From positions 1 to 64,000 of the forward strand of contig NZ_MVHT01000027.1 of the NCBI RefSeq assembly GCF_002086275.1: a DNA stretch of 64,000 bases, given 5' to 3'. This document shows positions 1-9,072 of the stretch, piece by piece. A model generated the notes under the pieces. That model made no database searches, was not told the DNA's origin, and worked only from the letters and a program-made list of their open reading frames with translations. Position 1 is the stretch's first letter, and each line of letters begins with the position of its first letter. This stretch comes from Mycobacterium intermedium. Its GTDB lineage: Bacteria; Actinomycetota; Actinomycetes; Mycobacteriales; Mycobacteriaceae. Position numbers and translations under genes: made by a program.

Positions 1-687
1 AGCCCCGCCACCGATACCGTTGGCTCCGCTGGTCGGTCCGTTATCACCGAGCGTGCCGGCCGCGCCGGCGCCGCCAATCCCTCCCGCCCCGCCGTTACCG
101 CCGCCAAACAGCCCGTTCGCGCCGCCAGCACCGCCATGACCACCCGCCTGACCAGCAACGACGGCATTGCCGCCGGCCCCGCCATTTCCGCCGTGACCCC
201 ACAGGAACGCGGAACCGCCAGCCCCGCCGGCTTGCCCTGGGGCGCCCGATCCGCCGTTGCCGCCATTACCGGAAAGCCACCCGCCGTTGCCGCCTGGCAG
301 GCCACTGCCCGCGGGCGCGTCCGCGCCATCGCCGATCAGCGGTCGTCCGGTAAGTGCCACAACCGGCGCGTTGATCGTGTTGAGCAGATCCTGGAGGGGC
401 GAGGCGGCCGCGCTCTCGGCACTGGCATACGAGCTGGCACTGGCCGCCAAGGCACGCAGAAACTGCGCTTGGAACGCCGTTGCCTGCGCGCCGAGCGCCT
501 GAAACTGCTGTCCGTGGGCGGAGAACAACGCGGCTATAGCGGCAGAGACCTCATCGCCAGCCGCGGCCAGCAGTTGAGTCGTCGAGGCGGCTGCCGCGGT
601 GTGGGCCGATTCGAGCGCCGACACAGTTGCGGCCAAATCCGTTGCCGCCGCTGTCATCAGCTCTGGCGCCGCGATTACGAACGACAT
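1..687 (-). CDS. PE-PGRS family protein (5' part; runs off the window start)
   Basis: The first 229 codons of a minus-strand gene are present. The protein opens [11 protein letters not shown] and has the roughly 100-residue PE domain, with the YASAE segment near its end matching the YxxxD/E signal for ESX (type VII) export. After a short linker it turns into Gly-Asn/Gly-Ala repeats (GGNGG, GGAGG) typical of PGRS. The start at 687 is supported by AAGGGG 7 bases upstream. The product should be exported and cell-surface or secreted; individual PGRS functions are mostly unknown. The 3' end is outside the window, so total length and any C-terminal domain cannot be given. Confidence 0.93.
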   Translation of the reverse strand, partial: MSFVIAAPELMTAAATDLAATVSALESAHTAAAASTTQLLAAAGDEVSAAIAALFSAHGQQFQALGAQATAFQAQFLRALAASASSYASAESAAASPLQDLLNTINAPVVALTGRPLIGDGADAPAGSGLPGGNGGWLSGNGGNGGSGAPGQAGGAGGSAFLWGHGGNGGAGGNAVVAGQAGGHGGAGGANGLFGGGNGGAGGIGGAGAAGTLGDNGPTSGANGIGGGA

Positions 688-1007
688 GTACGTTCACCCC
701 TTAGCTCGCAGGTCTGATCGGGACGAGACCGCGCATCCAGTGCGGTGGACGAACGTAGATGTCTCGTGCTAGTCAGCCTCCGACCATGCGGCGACCTTGT
801 CTTGAGTAGTGCGGTACTCAAGTGTGGCGCTGGGAAAGATCCCGGCTTTGCTACCGGTGGCAGACTTGGCGCTTGTCGTGACGCGGGTTGTCAGAAGGCA
901 GAGTGCCGCGTCCGCATTGCTCACTGTCATTAACGTTGCTGCACTGAATATCTCAGAACCTACGGCGTCCAGGTTCCGCCGAACGAACTAGAACCCGACA
1001 GCGGACG
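688..1007. other. Intergenic region upstream of the PE-PGRS gene
   Basis: These 320 bases separate the stop of the membrane-protein gene (1008) from the PE-PGRS start (687), both minus strand. No convincing gene is visible. The region presumably holds the PE-PGRS promoter and contains the perfect inverted repeat at 801-822, listed separately. Confidence 0.6.
801..822. promoter_or_regulatory. Perfect 8-bp inverted repeat, candidate operator of the PE-PGRS gene
   Basis: CTTGAGTA and TACTCAAG flank a 6-base spacer (GTGCGG) and form a perfect dyad about 115-135 bases upstream of the PE-PGRS start. There is no U-run, so a terminator is less likely than a dimeric regulator site. The regulator is unknown. 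Confidence 0.45.
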
Positions 1008-1901
1008 TCATAACGATTTCTGGGTCGCAGAAGGGGAGCCGGTGAAAGGGACTTCCACACCACGTTGAAATGACAACGCCGCGCTCTGGAGTACCAGCGC
1101 GGCAGCCAGTACGCCTAGCCATAGCCAGGCCTCGCCCGGGGAAATGTGCACGGCGGGATTCGCGTATCCCAAGAGCGCGACCGAGCGCATTATCACCGCA
1201 ACAGCGACGGCGATCGTCGTGTAGGGGACGAACGTCTGGATGTGTTGTGCAACGCCGCCGACAGGCGATTCCGACTGCCGCCTCTTTCGCCCCAGTACCC
1301 ACAGGACGGCGCACGCGATCGCAATCGCCGCTGGTATGGGAACCGCCAGACGATTGGCCTGATCCCACAGCGGTTGAAGCGGCTGCCGCGTCTCCGAATT
1401 GCCCAGCGCGAGTGCAAGATGCCCGAGCGTCTGTTGAACAAACGACACGGTAAGCGCGGGAGCGAGCACCGCCAGTATGAAGACACAGTGCTTGGCGAGT
1501 GTCCCCGATGTACCCGAAAAGAACTGCACCACCGCGTAAAGCAACGTATAGATGGAAGCCGCCAATGACACGGCGGCCAGCACCGCCGCAGATCCGGCAC
1601 GTCCCTCGGTGATAGCGCATCCGCTCTCACCGGCGAGCAGGCTGTAGCGCAGGGTCGTCAACACCAGGCCCAGAAACGCGCACACCAGCGCAAGCCCCAC
1701 TTGGGTTTCATGCGCGGCCTCCCGGGGTCCCGGCGAACGGCCCTCTCCGCGCCGTCGATACGCACGATCCAGCACCAGATTGATGACGACGAAAGCAAAG
1801 CCTGCAAGAACGGCGGTGAACTGCGCGTAGCTTCTGGCCACAATCGAGGGGTCGAAGCCATACCAAAGTTGGCAGGGCTCAGCAATGAGTTCGGTGAGCA
1901 C
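1008..1901 (-). CDS. Polytopic membrane protein of unknown function
   Basis: The 297-residue protein has about seven hydrophobic segments: near residues 28-45, 72-92, 104-122, 138-155, 188-206, 228-248 and 258-277. Charged loops such as RAYRRRGEGR and GRKRRQSE lie between them. I do not recognise a family and see no catalytic motif. The GTG start at 1901 puts the first hydrophobic segment soon after the N-terminus. It is divergent from the aldose epimerase gene, with about 170 bases between them. Competing frames in this stretch have implausible Arg-rich compositions, so this frame is preferred. Confidence 0.72.
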   Translation of the reverse strand: MLTELIAEPCQLWYGFDPSIVARSYAQFTAVLAGFAFVVINLVLDRAYRRRGEGRSPGPREAAHETQVGLALVCAFLGLVLTTLRYSLLAGESGCAITEGRAGSAAVLAAVSLAASIYTLLYAVVQFFSGTSGTLAKHCVFILAVLAPALTVSFVQQTLGHLALALGNSETRQPLQPLWDQANRLAVPIPAAIAIACAVLWVLGRKRRQSESPVGGVAQHIQTFVPYTTIAVAVAVIMRSVALLGYANPAVHISPGEAWLWLGVLAAALVLQSAALSFQRGVEVPFTGSPSATQKSL

Positions 1902-2070
1902 CGTCGGATACTACGGGCAACCGGCGCTGGGCCCGTGCGCAAACGCGCACGTTTTCGCTTATCGGACAACGTCGCACGAGCGCGCTGACCGCCGATCGCG
2001 TCGATGCACGCGTTATCCTCGTCGAGGTGTCGGCGCCGACGAAGGACCCGACCGAGCCTACGGGGAGCGC

Positions 2071-3234
2071 ATGCGCTACGCACTGTTGCGTCAACTGTTC
2101 GCCATCGCCGGTGCGGTGGGTTTGGCGGCGTGTAGCAACGTGGCGTCGAAACCCGTGGGCGCGCCGTCGATCACGAGCGAACCGTTCGGTCACGTCGGCG
2201 ATACCCCGGTGCAGCGCTACACACTTTCCAACGGGCACGACATGCGGGTGCGAATTCTCACCTACGGCGGCATAATTCAGTCGCTGGAGGTGCCCGACCG
2301 CAGCGGCCACGTGGACAACGTGGTGCTGGGCTTTCCGACCCTGACCGGCTACGTGGACAACACCGGATCTGCCAAGACCTACTTCGGTGCCATCATTGGT
2401 CGCTATGGCAATCGGATCGCCAAAGGCGCCTTCTCACTGAACGGCACCGAGTACCACGTGCCGATCAACAACAACGGCAACAGCTTGCATGGCGGCACCG
2501 CGGGTTTCGATGCGAAGGTGTGGCAGGCACGTCAGCAGAGCGGTAAAGACGTGGTCAGCCTGGAGCTGCGATACGTAAGTCCCGCAGGCGAAATGGGCTA
2601 CCCCGGAATGCTCACGACGACCGTCACCTACACACTGACCCAGCAAAACGAATTGCGCATCGACTACCACGCGACCACCGACGCGCCGACGGTGATCAAC
2701 CTGACCAATCACAGCTACTTCAATCTGGCCGGTGAAGGTACGCCCGACGTCTACGCGCAACAGGTCACCATCAACGCCGACGATTATCTGCCTACCGACG
2801 CCACCCAGATCCCGACGGGGGAGATCGCCTCGGTGAAGGGCACTCCGTTCGACTTCACCTCACCGACCACCATCGGCGCGCGCATCAATACAAGCGACCC
2901 CCAGTTGCTGCTGGCCCGAGGCTACGACCACAACTGGGTGATCAACCGCGGCAACAAGACTGGGCTGGTGTAGGCCGCCAGGGCCGAGGACCCGCAGACG
3001 GGTCGCACCCTGACCGTCTCCACAACGGAACCCGGTGTGCAGTTCTACACCTCCAACTTCATCGACGGGACGTTAACGGGCACCAGCGGCCATATCTATC
3101 GACAGGGCGCGGGATTCACCATGGAAACCCAGCACTACCCGGACTCGCCGAATCACCCGAACTTTCCGACCACCGTGCTGAACCCAGGCGACAGCTACGA
3201 CTCGACAACGGTTTTCGCCTTCAGCGCCAAATAG
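2071..3234 (+). pseudogene. Secreted aldose 1-epimerase (galactose mutarotase) interrupted by an in-frame TAG
   Basis: The start at 2071 gives a lipoprotein-type signal peptide with the lipobox LAAC. The body is a galactose mutarotase: GGIIQSLEVPDR, NSLHGG and the active-site TNHSYFNLAG are present. The frame is cut by TAG at 2971-2973, after NKTGLV, then continues without a shift through AARAEDPQTGR, EPGVQFYTSN and ETQHYPDSPNHPNFP to a natural stop at 3232-3234. The Glu in ETQH corresponds to the family's catalytic general base, so the 300-residue truncated product should lack mutarotase activity. Both halves look well conserved, so the nonsense change is recent, a sequencing error, or read through. 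Full length (about 387 residues) is normal for the family. Confidence 0.85.
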
Positions 3235-3491
3235 CCAGTTACGAAGAACCGTGAGATGAGCGAAACAGGGCCGGCCCGGCCAACCGCCTCGTCGTAGCCT
3301 GCGCACAACGATGCCGGCCATTGTTGGGCTCTCGTGACGATGTCTGCGCGACCGCCCCGCGCTAGTTTGCTGGTTACCGCGTGGGGACGGGTAACGGCCC
3401 TTCCCGATATTTCGAACATCACGAAATACAGCCATCGACCAGTAGTCGGCGAACGGGTGTATCCCTGCGGCTGGGCGAAAGGAACAGCTCG

Positions 3492-3839
3492 TTGTCAGAA
3501 TCACGACCGAACCTGCGGCCGTTCAGTTTTAAGAATGCCAACGGCAATTCACGCGCAGTGACCGCAGAACAGCGCGCCTGGGTTGCCAACGCGCAATGCA
3601 GGGATAGAGATCCCGACGAACTCTTTGTGCGGGGAGCGGCTCAACGCAAGGCTATTGCGATTTGCCGCTACTGCCCCGTACTGCGGGAGTGCGGGGCGGA
3701 CGCGCTAGACAATCAGGTTGAGTACGGCGTCTGGGGCGGTATGACCGAGCGCCGGCGCAGGGCACTGCTCAAGCAGCACCCCGACGTCGTGTCGTGGGCG
3801 GACTTCTTCAACAACCGCGATACGCGCTCAGTGGGATGA
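3492..3839 (+). CDS. whiB4: WhiB4-type iron-sulfur transcription factor
   Basis: The cluster-binding cysteines occur as C...CRYCPVLREC, followed by the WhiB signature GVWGGMTERRRRALLKQ. The run DPDELFVRGAAQRKA is characteristic of the WhiB4 branch, a redox-responsive [4Fe-4S] regulator in Mycobacterium. I chose the TTG at 3492 because GAAAGGAA precedes it and it gives 115 residues, close to WhiB4 length; an in-frame GTG at 3558 is an alternative. The neighbours (DUF1942 gene, broken epimerase) do not match the M. tuberculosis whiB4 setting as I recall it, so a WhiB4 paralogue is possible. Confidence 0.88.
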   Translation: MSESRPNLRPFSFKNANGNSRAVTAEQRAWVANAQCRDRDPDELFVRGAAQRKAIAICRYCPVLRECGADALDNQVEYGVWGGMTERRRRALLKQHPDVVSWADFFNNRDTRSVG

Positions 3840-3856
3840 GCGCGCGACGCTTGCGC

Positions 3857-4411
3857 TTACCTCGTTGGGGTCGGAGGCGCACCCGGCATCGGGTTCGAAC
3901 TCGACGGCTCACCAGGTGTCGCGGATCCGGGTATGTTCGACGTCCAAATCAGGATGTCTTGCAGCCCGTCGTTGTAGACGACGCCGTTGGCCGGCGCACC
4001 CGTGACATCGAAGTAGAGCGTGCCGGTCGATTCGTTGCCCTGCGGGATCGGTGACGGATTGAGTCCATTCGGAACCTGAACGTTGTCGATCAGTTCGTAG
4101 GTCTGACCGTTGGGCCCGCGGGCGCTGAAGTTCTTGACCATGGGCGTGACGGTGCCGGCGTCCGACCTGGCCGTGATTTCTGCCTGGTAGAGCGTGCCTT
4201 TCGGGGTGTAACCAGGAATTGCGATGTCGCTCGGCCGCAGGTTGCTCACCGTGTAGGTGGTAATCATGGGTCCGCTGATCAGCCGTTGGCTGGTGCCGAA
4301 CGGCTGGACATTCGGCGGCGCCGCTGAAGAGTCTGCTACGCCGAAAAAGCCCGCCGTAGCTATTCCCACGGCACCAATGGCCGCCTTGAATGTGGTGTTT
4401 GTGAATCTCAC
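3857..4411 (-). CDS. Secreted MPT63-like protein (DUF1942)
   Basis: A 184-residue protein with a Sec signal peptide ending near SSAAPP, then an immunoglobulin-like domain as in the secreted antigen MPT63. Shared signatures include IPGYTPKGTLYQAE, VTPMVKNFSARGPNGQ, IPQGNESTGTLYFDVTG and the closing DILIW. The C-terminus is Pro/Ser-rich. The mature protein is expected outside the cell; the family has no known enzymatic activity. The gene converges on the WhiB gene with a 17-base gap. Confidence 0.88.
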   Translation of the reverse strand: MRFTNTTFKAAIGAVGIATAGFFGVADSSAAPPNVQPFGTSQRLISGPMITTYTVSNLRPSDIAIPGYTPKGTLYQAEITARSDAGTVTPMVKNFSARGPNGQTYELIDNVQVPNGLNPSPIPQGNESTGTLYFDVTGAPANGVVYNDGLQDILIWTSNIPGSATPGEPSSSNPMPGAPPTPTR

Positions 4412-4606
4412 GATGAGCTCCCTTGATTTCCTTCGTGATTCGCCGCGCGGTCACCCGGCTGGGACATACCGCACATGTGTGGCATAACCCGAGGTCGCCG
4501 GCCCAAACCTCCGCGCAGCACTAGATGTCTTTGTTTCGGGTGATGCCGGCTCCAGGACGGGCATCGGCGTACCTGAGCGAAAGCCTGCGGGGGTAGGACT
4601 AAGGGT

Positions 4607-5095
4607 GTGATGAACGCCCAGGAATTGGCTCAGGAACTCGGCCACCCCGGTGCCCAGCAGCTTCTCTCAGGTTCGATGGCCCGGCTCGCCTACAACGGAC
4701 ACGACGGCTTCCCGAGGGTCATCCCCGTCGGGTTTTACTGGACCGGCGAACGCATCGTCGTCTCCACGGCACCGACGTCCCCGAAAGCCCGCGCGCTGTC
4801 ATCCCGTCCGCAAGTCGCAGTGACGATCGATACCGGCTCCACCCCCGAAGAAGCCAAGGCGCTCTTGGTGCGAGGCCTCGCCACGCTCAAAACCGTCGAC
4901 GGCGTCACCGAGGAGTACCTCGCGGCGGCAAGGAGTTCAATGGACGAACCCCAGGCCGCCGAATTCGAAGACAACGTGCGGTCGACCTACAAGCAGATGG
5001 TGCGCATCTCGATCGAGCCGCTCTGGGCGCGGTTCTATGACTTTGGCGCGGGCCGCTTGCCCGCATTTTTCGCAGACCTCGTCAACGACGGATAG
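4607..5095 (+). CDS. Pyridoxamine 5'-phosphate oxidase-like FMN/F420 split-barrel protein
   Basis: A 162-residue single-domain protein with the split-barrel pattern: GSMARLAYNGHDGFPRVIPVG, then WTGERIVVSTAP, SSRPQVAVTID and a C-terminal KQMVRISIEPLWARFYDFGAGRLP. Such proteins bind FMN, F420 or heme; the substrate cannot be read from sequence. GTG at 4607 and ATG at 4610 are adjacent in-frame starts, with AAGGG close by. It stands alone between the DUF1942 gene and the PAP2_3 gene. Confidence 0.8.
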   Translation: MMNAQELAQELGHPGAQQLLSGSMARLAYNGHDGFPRVIPVGFYWTGERIVVSTAPTSPKARALSSRPQVAVTIDTGSTPEEAKALLVRGLATLKTVDGVTEEYLAAARSSMDEPQAAEFEDNVRSTYKQMVRISIEPLWARFYDFGAGRLPAFFADLVNDG

Positions 5096-5181
5096 TCGCA
5101 GGCGAAATCTCTCGTCAACCGGTCGAGCGTTCCTGCAGGGTTTCTACCTGTGACGTCGATCTGACACTTAAACTTCTGCGG

Positions 5182-6567
5182 GTGTTCACCGACGAGTTGC
5201 GACGCGTTCCGACACGCGCTCCACTCGCGCGCATCTGGCCGCCGCTCGCCGTCGCGGCGATTGCCCTGATCCTGGTCGCGTTGCAGGTCACCGCGCTCAG
5301 ATCTGGATTCCAAGGCCCACTGCACAGCCTGCTCAGCGACTACGTAGCCGCTCCCAAGTCGATCACGGTGCCCTGGGTCGGTTTCGTCCTGGCCATGGCC
5401 GGATTGCCCAACCGCTGGCGGATCGCCGCACTTTCCCTCGCCGTGGTTCTCGACCTGGCTTTCGCGGCCGAGCGACTGCTGCGCGGCGGCGCGTTGGCGT
5501 TTGGCAACGGTCCGCTGATCGTCATCACCGGATTGGCCGCAGTGGCCGTCTACCGCTGGCTGAAGGGGGAGTCCATCCCCGCCTTCCGAGGAGTCGGTTT
5601 CGGCCTGCTGCTGATCATCGCGACGAAAGTCGGCGATAGCTGGCTGAGCATCACCGCGATCACGCGGCCAAAGGTCGTCGACGAGTTTGCGCTGCTCGCC
5701 GATCACGCCCTGGCGCAACCGTCTTGGTTATTCGGTCGGCTTGTCGAAGCGGGCGGGCCCGTTCTCTACGGGGCGCTGCACTGGGTGTACATCGAGTTGC
5801 CTGCCGCAGCCCTGGTGGTTGCGTTCTACCAGCTGCGCAATGTGCGCACCGAAGGTTGGCCCCGGCACTTTCTGGTGCCGACGTTCCTCGTGCTCGGATT
5901 GGTCGGCCCCTTGATCTACCTGCTGTTTCCGCTGGTAGGACCCGCCTTCGCCTTCGGCGCGGGCGGTGCGGGCTTCCAAGTCGGCGACTATTGGCCGCAC
6001 ACCCTGCCCCCGATCGACCTCGCGCCGGCAGCCGTGCCCTTCGACAGCAAGACTCCGCGCAACTGCATGCCGTCGATGCACACGGCTTGGGCGCTCGCGG
6101 TTTTCATCCACTCCCGTCCCGGCCCGCGTTGGTTACGCGCGGGCGGCTCGTTCTGGCTGGTATGCACGATTGCTGCGACATTGGGCTTCGGCTACCACTA
6201 CGGCGTCGACCTCGTGGCGGGCGCAGTGTTGTGCCTGACGGCCGAGTCGGTCTTGCGCGAACCGGTGCGCGGTCGCGTTTGGACGCGGCTGGGGTTTGTG
6301 GCGTTTGGTGCGGCCTTCCTGACCGTCCTGGTGCTGTGTTGCCGCTATCTGGCCGATGTCATGGCACGCCATCCGTTGGTCTTCGGGCCACTGATCATCG
6401 GTGCGACGGTCGGTTTCGTGTGCGCCTTCTACGCGACCTTCTTCGCCCGGCAGGCTCATGCGGTCGCACGTGAGGGCGCGGCGACACTGCCCGTTCGCGG
6501 CGGCTTGACCGCGGCCGTGCTGGTGGGCGAGTCGGCACCCCAACCCGAGCCGGGGTCGAGCCGCTAG
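5182..6567 (+). CDS. PAP2_3-family membrane phosphatase / inositol-phosphoceramide-synthase-like enzyme
   Basis: A 461-residue polytopic protein with about ten hydrophobic segments. Two motifs of the PAP2_3 (AUR1-like) superfamily lie in order: NCMPSMHTAW (encoded around 6061-6090) and GYHYGVDL (around 6190-6213). The His of SMH and the His and Asp of HYGVD form the usual catalytic set. Members cleave or transfer phospholipid head groups on the outer face of the membrane. The substrate is unknown; polyprenyl phosphate, phosphatidylinositol or an arabinosyl/mannosyl intermediate are all possible. The gene converges on the methyltransferase gene, sharing 4 bases. Confidence 0.82.
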   Translation: MFTDELRRVPTRAPLARIWPPLAVAAIALILVALQVTALRSGFQGPLHSLLSDYVAAPKSITVPWVGFVLAMAGLPNRWRIAALSLAVVLDLAFAAERLLRGGALAFGNGPLIVITGLAAVAVYRWLKGESIPAFRGVGFGLLLIIATKVGDSWLSITAITRPKVVDEFALLADHALAQPSWLFGRLVEAGGPVLYGALHWVYIELPAAALVVAFYQLRNVRTEGWPRHFLVPTFLVLGLVGPLIYLLFPLVGPAFAFGAGGAGFQVGDYWPHTLPPIDLAPAAVPFDSKTPRNCMPSMHTAWALAVFIHSRPGPRWLRAGGSFWLVCTIAATLGFGYHYGVDLVAGAVLCLTAESVLREPVRGRVWTRLGFVAFGAAFLTVLVLCCRYLADVMARHPLVFGPLIIGATVGFVCAFYATFFARQAHAVAREGAATLPVRGGLTAAVLVGESAPQPEPGSSR

Positions 6568-7721
6568 TCCCGCTTGCGGCAAATGAGCAGGGCCTCGATG
6601 TAATCGCAGCGATGGCGGCCGGGGTCTTGCGCGACGCGCTCCTCAAGCTCTCCGAGGAACTCGGCGAGCAGACCCCCAGCACGTGTCTCACCCTCACGGG
6701 CGAACGCACGCAGGAACAGCGGCCCGCCCCACGCGGTCGCACTCTTGACGTAATCCCGGGCGAATACCGCCGGATCGTCGTGCCAGTAGGGGTTGTCGAG
6801 CCGGAACAGTTCGGCGCTTTCCAGCTCTAGTCCCGCAAACTGCCCGCCGCTCGCTTCGAACGGAGCTCGGAACTCGTCGAGGGTGCGTGACCACACCGGA
6901 ACGACGGCCGCCTCGACGGTGTCGGCGCGGAGGCGACCTTGACGATGCCACTCGGCGAGGAGCCGATTCATGTCGCCGATGAGTTCGGCGTAGAGCCCTG
7001 TCCGGTTGGGGCAGGCAGCAGGCGAGGCCGGGATGGCGGCGATGAACGACCCTCCCGGTGCCAGTTCTGCGGCGCGCATCTCAAGTAGTTGTTCCCAGTT
7101 ACGTTCCGCCGCACGGCGCCATGCGCGGCGCTCGTCCTCGTCCGCGTGGTCGGGGTAGCCGGGGAATACCGAGCCTGTCGAGGGGAGTCCAGCGGCGTCG
7201 GCAACCCAGTGCATGCACGTTCCCGTCACCGCGATGTGCACCGTGCCGTGGGGGAGGGAGGGCGCCTGGTGAAGCGGGATTCCGGCCATCGAGAGAACCG
7301 TTGCAGGCGTTGGATGGGCATCGAACGCTCGCCGGCACGCCTCGCCGTGCGCGTCCGGCGCGGCGTAGTGGGCGCCGGTGCCGGTATCGGCGATCCCGGC
7401 GCCGGTCACGCCCGATGCGGGGATCACGGCGAACTCGCCCTGATCCACCGCAGGACCGAAAGCGTCCCGCAGATGGCGGGCGGCGACAGTCCATGCGTTG
7501 GTGGGCAGATCGACGAGGGCATAGACCAGCGGGCGTCCGCTACGTAGGACCGTGAGATCGCGAATGAGGTCGTGCGAGTTCACGCCGTCCGCCGCACCCA
7601 GATCGGCCACCCGCAGCACCGGTTCGGTCCCCAGCTCTTCCGCGGCGACCAGCACCGCAGGGTGGGTCGCTTCGAACGCGGCACGTTGCGAAAGGGCATG
7701 GCGGGCATAGTCATCCGCCAT
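6564..7721 (-). CDS. SABATH-family SAM-dependent carboxyl methyltransferase
   Basis: The protein reads MADDYARHALSQ, then the SAM-binding VADLGAADGVNSHDLI, VYALVDLPTN, VLSMAGIPLHQ, HWVADAAGLPS and LAPGGSFIAAIP. The last region resembles the substrate-binding part of the family known from plant salicylate/jasmonate methyltransferases. These enzymes methylate carboxyl groups of small acids; bacterial substrates are little known. I chose Met at 7721 (385 residues). A GTG at 7802 would add 27 low-complexity residues and bring the start within 30 bases of the upstream secreted-protein gene, so the start is uncertain. Confidence 0.82.
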   Translation of the reverse strand: MADDYARHALSQRAAFEATHPAVLVAAEELGTEPVLRVADLGAADGVNSHDLIRDLTVLRSGRPLVYALVDLPTNAWTVAARHLRDAFGPAVDQGEFAVIPASGVTGAGIADTGTGAHYAAPDAHGEACRRAFDAHPTPATVLSMAGIPLHQAPSLPHGTVHIAVTGTCMHWVADAAGLPSTGSVFPGYPDHADEDERRAWRRAAERNWEQLLEMRAAELAPGGSFIAAIPASPAACPNRTGLYAELIGDMNRLLAEWHRQGRLRADTVEAAVVPVWSRTLDEFRAPFEASGGQFAGLELESAELFRLDNPYWHDDPAVFARDYVKSATAWGGPLFLRAFAREGETRAGGLLAEFLGELEERVAQDPGRHRCDYIEALLICRKRD

Positions 7722-7832
7722 ACTGGAAAGCTGAGGACGTGCTGATGTGGCGCATCCTTGCCCGCGGGCCGCGCCACCGCGCGTCTTCCCCGGCGGCGTC
7801 ACCTTGGCCGGCCAGAGATTCCCGACGGCGAA

Positions 7833-8087
7833 CTAGCAGGGATCGCCGTTAGGGGTGTAGTACGGCACCCCCTCGGCCGTGTAGCACGGCGGCTGCCCGT
7901 TGGCCGCCTGTGTAGCAGCCTCGACGTCGCCGGCGGTGTTCACCGTGGCCGCCGGGTCCGTGCACCCGCCCACCGAGACGTGCCGGCCACCAGCGTCAGC
8001 GCACACGTCGGCGCGGGCAGCCCCCGTCGGCACGAATGCAAGCGAACCGGCCGCCAGCACCGCCGCACACCAGATCTTTATCATCAC
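7833..8087 (-). CDS. Small secreted protein, unknown function
   Basis: An 84-residue protein with a clear signal peptide (MIKIWCAAVLAAGSLAFVP, cleavage near AARA). It has a short mature part with four cysteines (VCADAGG, GGCTDP, PPCYTAEG and the terminal GDPC). The C-terminal pattern YTAEGVPYYTPNGDPC suggests a disulfide-stabilised small domain. It lies upstream of the SABATH methyltransferase on the same strand. GTG at 8087 and ATG at 8084 are adjacent starts. No function can be assigned. Confidence 0.75.
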   Translation of the reverse strand: MMIKIWCAAVLAAGSLAFVPTGAARADVCADAGGRHVSVGGCTDPAATVNTAGDVEAATQAANGQPPCYTAEGVPYYTPNGDPC

Positions 8088-8152
8088 GTCATCGTACTCA
8101 GCGGGTCAACCACCGCTGCTAAATAGTGAATTTGATTGTCATCAAACATGTT

Positions 8153-9049
8153 TCACACACGAATTGCCGTCGCGACCGCTAGCCAGCTGTCGCCGGACAG
8201 GCCACTGCGGCGCGCCGGGTCATATCGGTTCAGCAACCCTTCGACGGGGAGATGCTCGCGCGGCTTGAAGAGGTGGTCGGTGAGCACGGCGTCGAACCCG
8301 GCCTCGGTGAAATCGCTCCGATATGGTTCTCCGCGCCGGGCGACCATGCGGGCAACGCGGTCCGCGCTCTTCCAGGGGGTGCGTCCAGCGGCGACACCGG
8401 CACGGATGTAGTCGACTACCAGACGGCTGCCGGGTGCGCAGATTTCGGCCAGGTCGGCCAGTGTTGCGTCGATGGCGCCGCGGGTCAGATACGGCGTGAC
8501 ACCAAGCCAAATGATCAGGCTCGGCCGGGACGGATCATATCCGCTGCCGATGAGGCACTCGCGCAGCACGCGATGCTCAAAATCACATGGCACCCATGTG
8601 ATTTCACATTCACGACGTGCTGACAAGAGTCGTTGGACCACGGGCCATTTGTGTGCTTGGGTGGTCGGCGCATCCACCTCGAACACCCGCACCCCGGTAG
8701 TCCCGCGGCGCAGGCTGGTGGTGTCGAAGCCCGCACCGAGCAGGACGACTTGGTCGATGCCGTCGCGGATGACGGCATCGAACGCATCGTCGGCGTAGCG
8801 CACTCGCAGCATGATGTGAGCGTGCAATCCGCCCCAGAGACGGTCGATTCCGCGCAGTGCGGCATCAGCCAAACGCGGGTGCGCCAGCACTGCGCGCAAA
8901 GCGGGGTGCTCGACGAAGTGCCGGGAGTACGGATCATCGATGAGACGACGGCCCGGCGGCCGCAAGGTTTCCGCCGCGCGCTGGGCAGCATTGAGTTGCG
9001 CGGTCAGGCTCGCCGTCCGGTCGAGACGCCGATCGGCTACAGCAACCAT
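8153..9049 (-). CDS. SAM-dependent methyltransferase, TIGR00027 / leucine-carboxyl-methyltransferase type
   Basis: A 298-residue protein starting MVAVADRRLDRTA; AGAGGAGG 6 bases upstream of 9049 decides this start. Family features: RLIDDPYSRHFVE, LRVRYADDAFD, the SAM loop QVVLLGAGFDTTSLR, the acidic FEVDAP, VPCDFE and WLGVTPYLT. This family is strongly expanded in mycobacteria (dozens per genome). A few members O-methylate secondary metabolites or lipids, but most have no known substrate. It is divergent from the MocR regulator, with 79 bases between the two starts, so it is a candidate target. Confidence 0.88.
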   Translation of the reverse strand: MVAVADRRLDRTASLTAQLNAAQRAAETLRPPGRRLIDDPYSRHFVEHPALRAVLAHPRLADAALRGIDRLWGGLHAHIMLRVRYADDAFDAVIRDGIDQVVLLGAGFDTTSLRRGTTGVRVFEVDAPTTQAHKWPVVQRLLSARRECEITWVPCDFEHRVLRECLIGSGYDPSRPSLIIWLGVTPYLTRGAIDATLADLAEICAPGSRLVVDYIRAGVAAGRTPWKSADRVARMVARRGEPYRSDFTEAGFDAVLTDHLFKPREHLPVEGLLNRYDPARRSGLSGDSWLAVATAIRV

Positions 9050-9072
9050 TCTCGCCTCCTCTGAGTGCAGGG

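Noticed and set aside
1..330. Short tandem GC-rich repeats that could be mistaken for a CRISPR-like or satellite array.
   Set aside because: They are the Gly-Ala/Gly-Asn codons of the PGRS region, in frame and without unique spacers.
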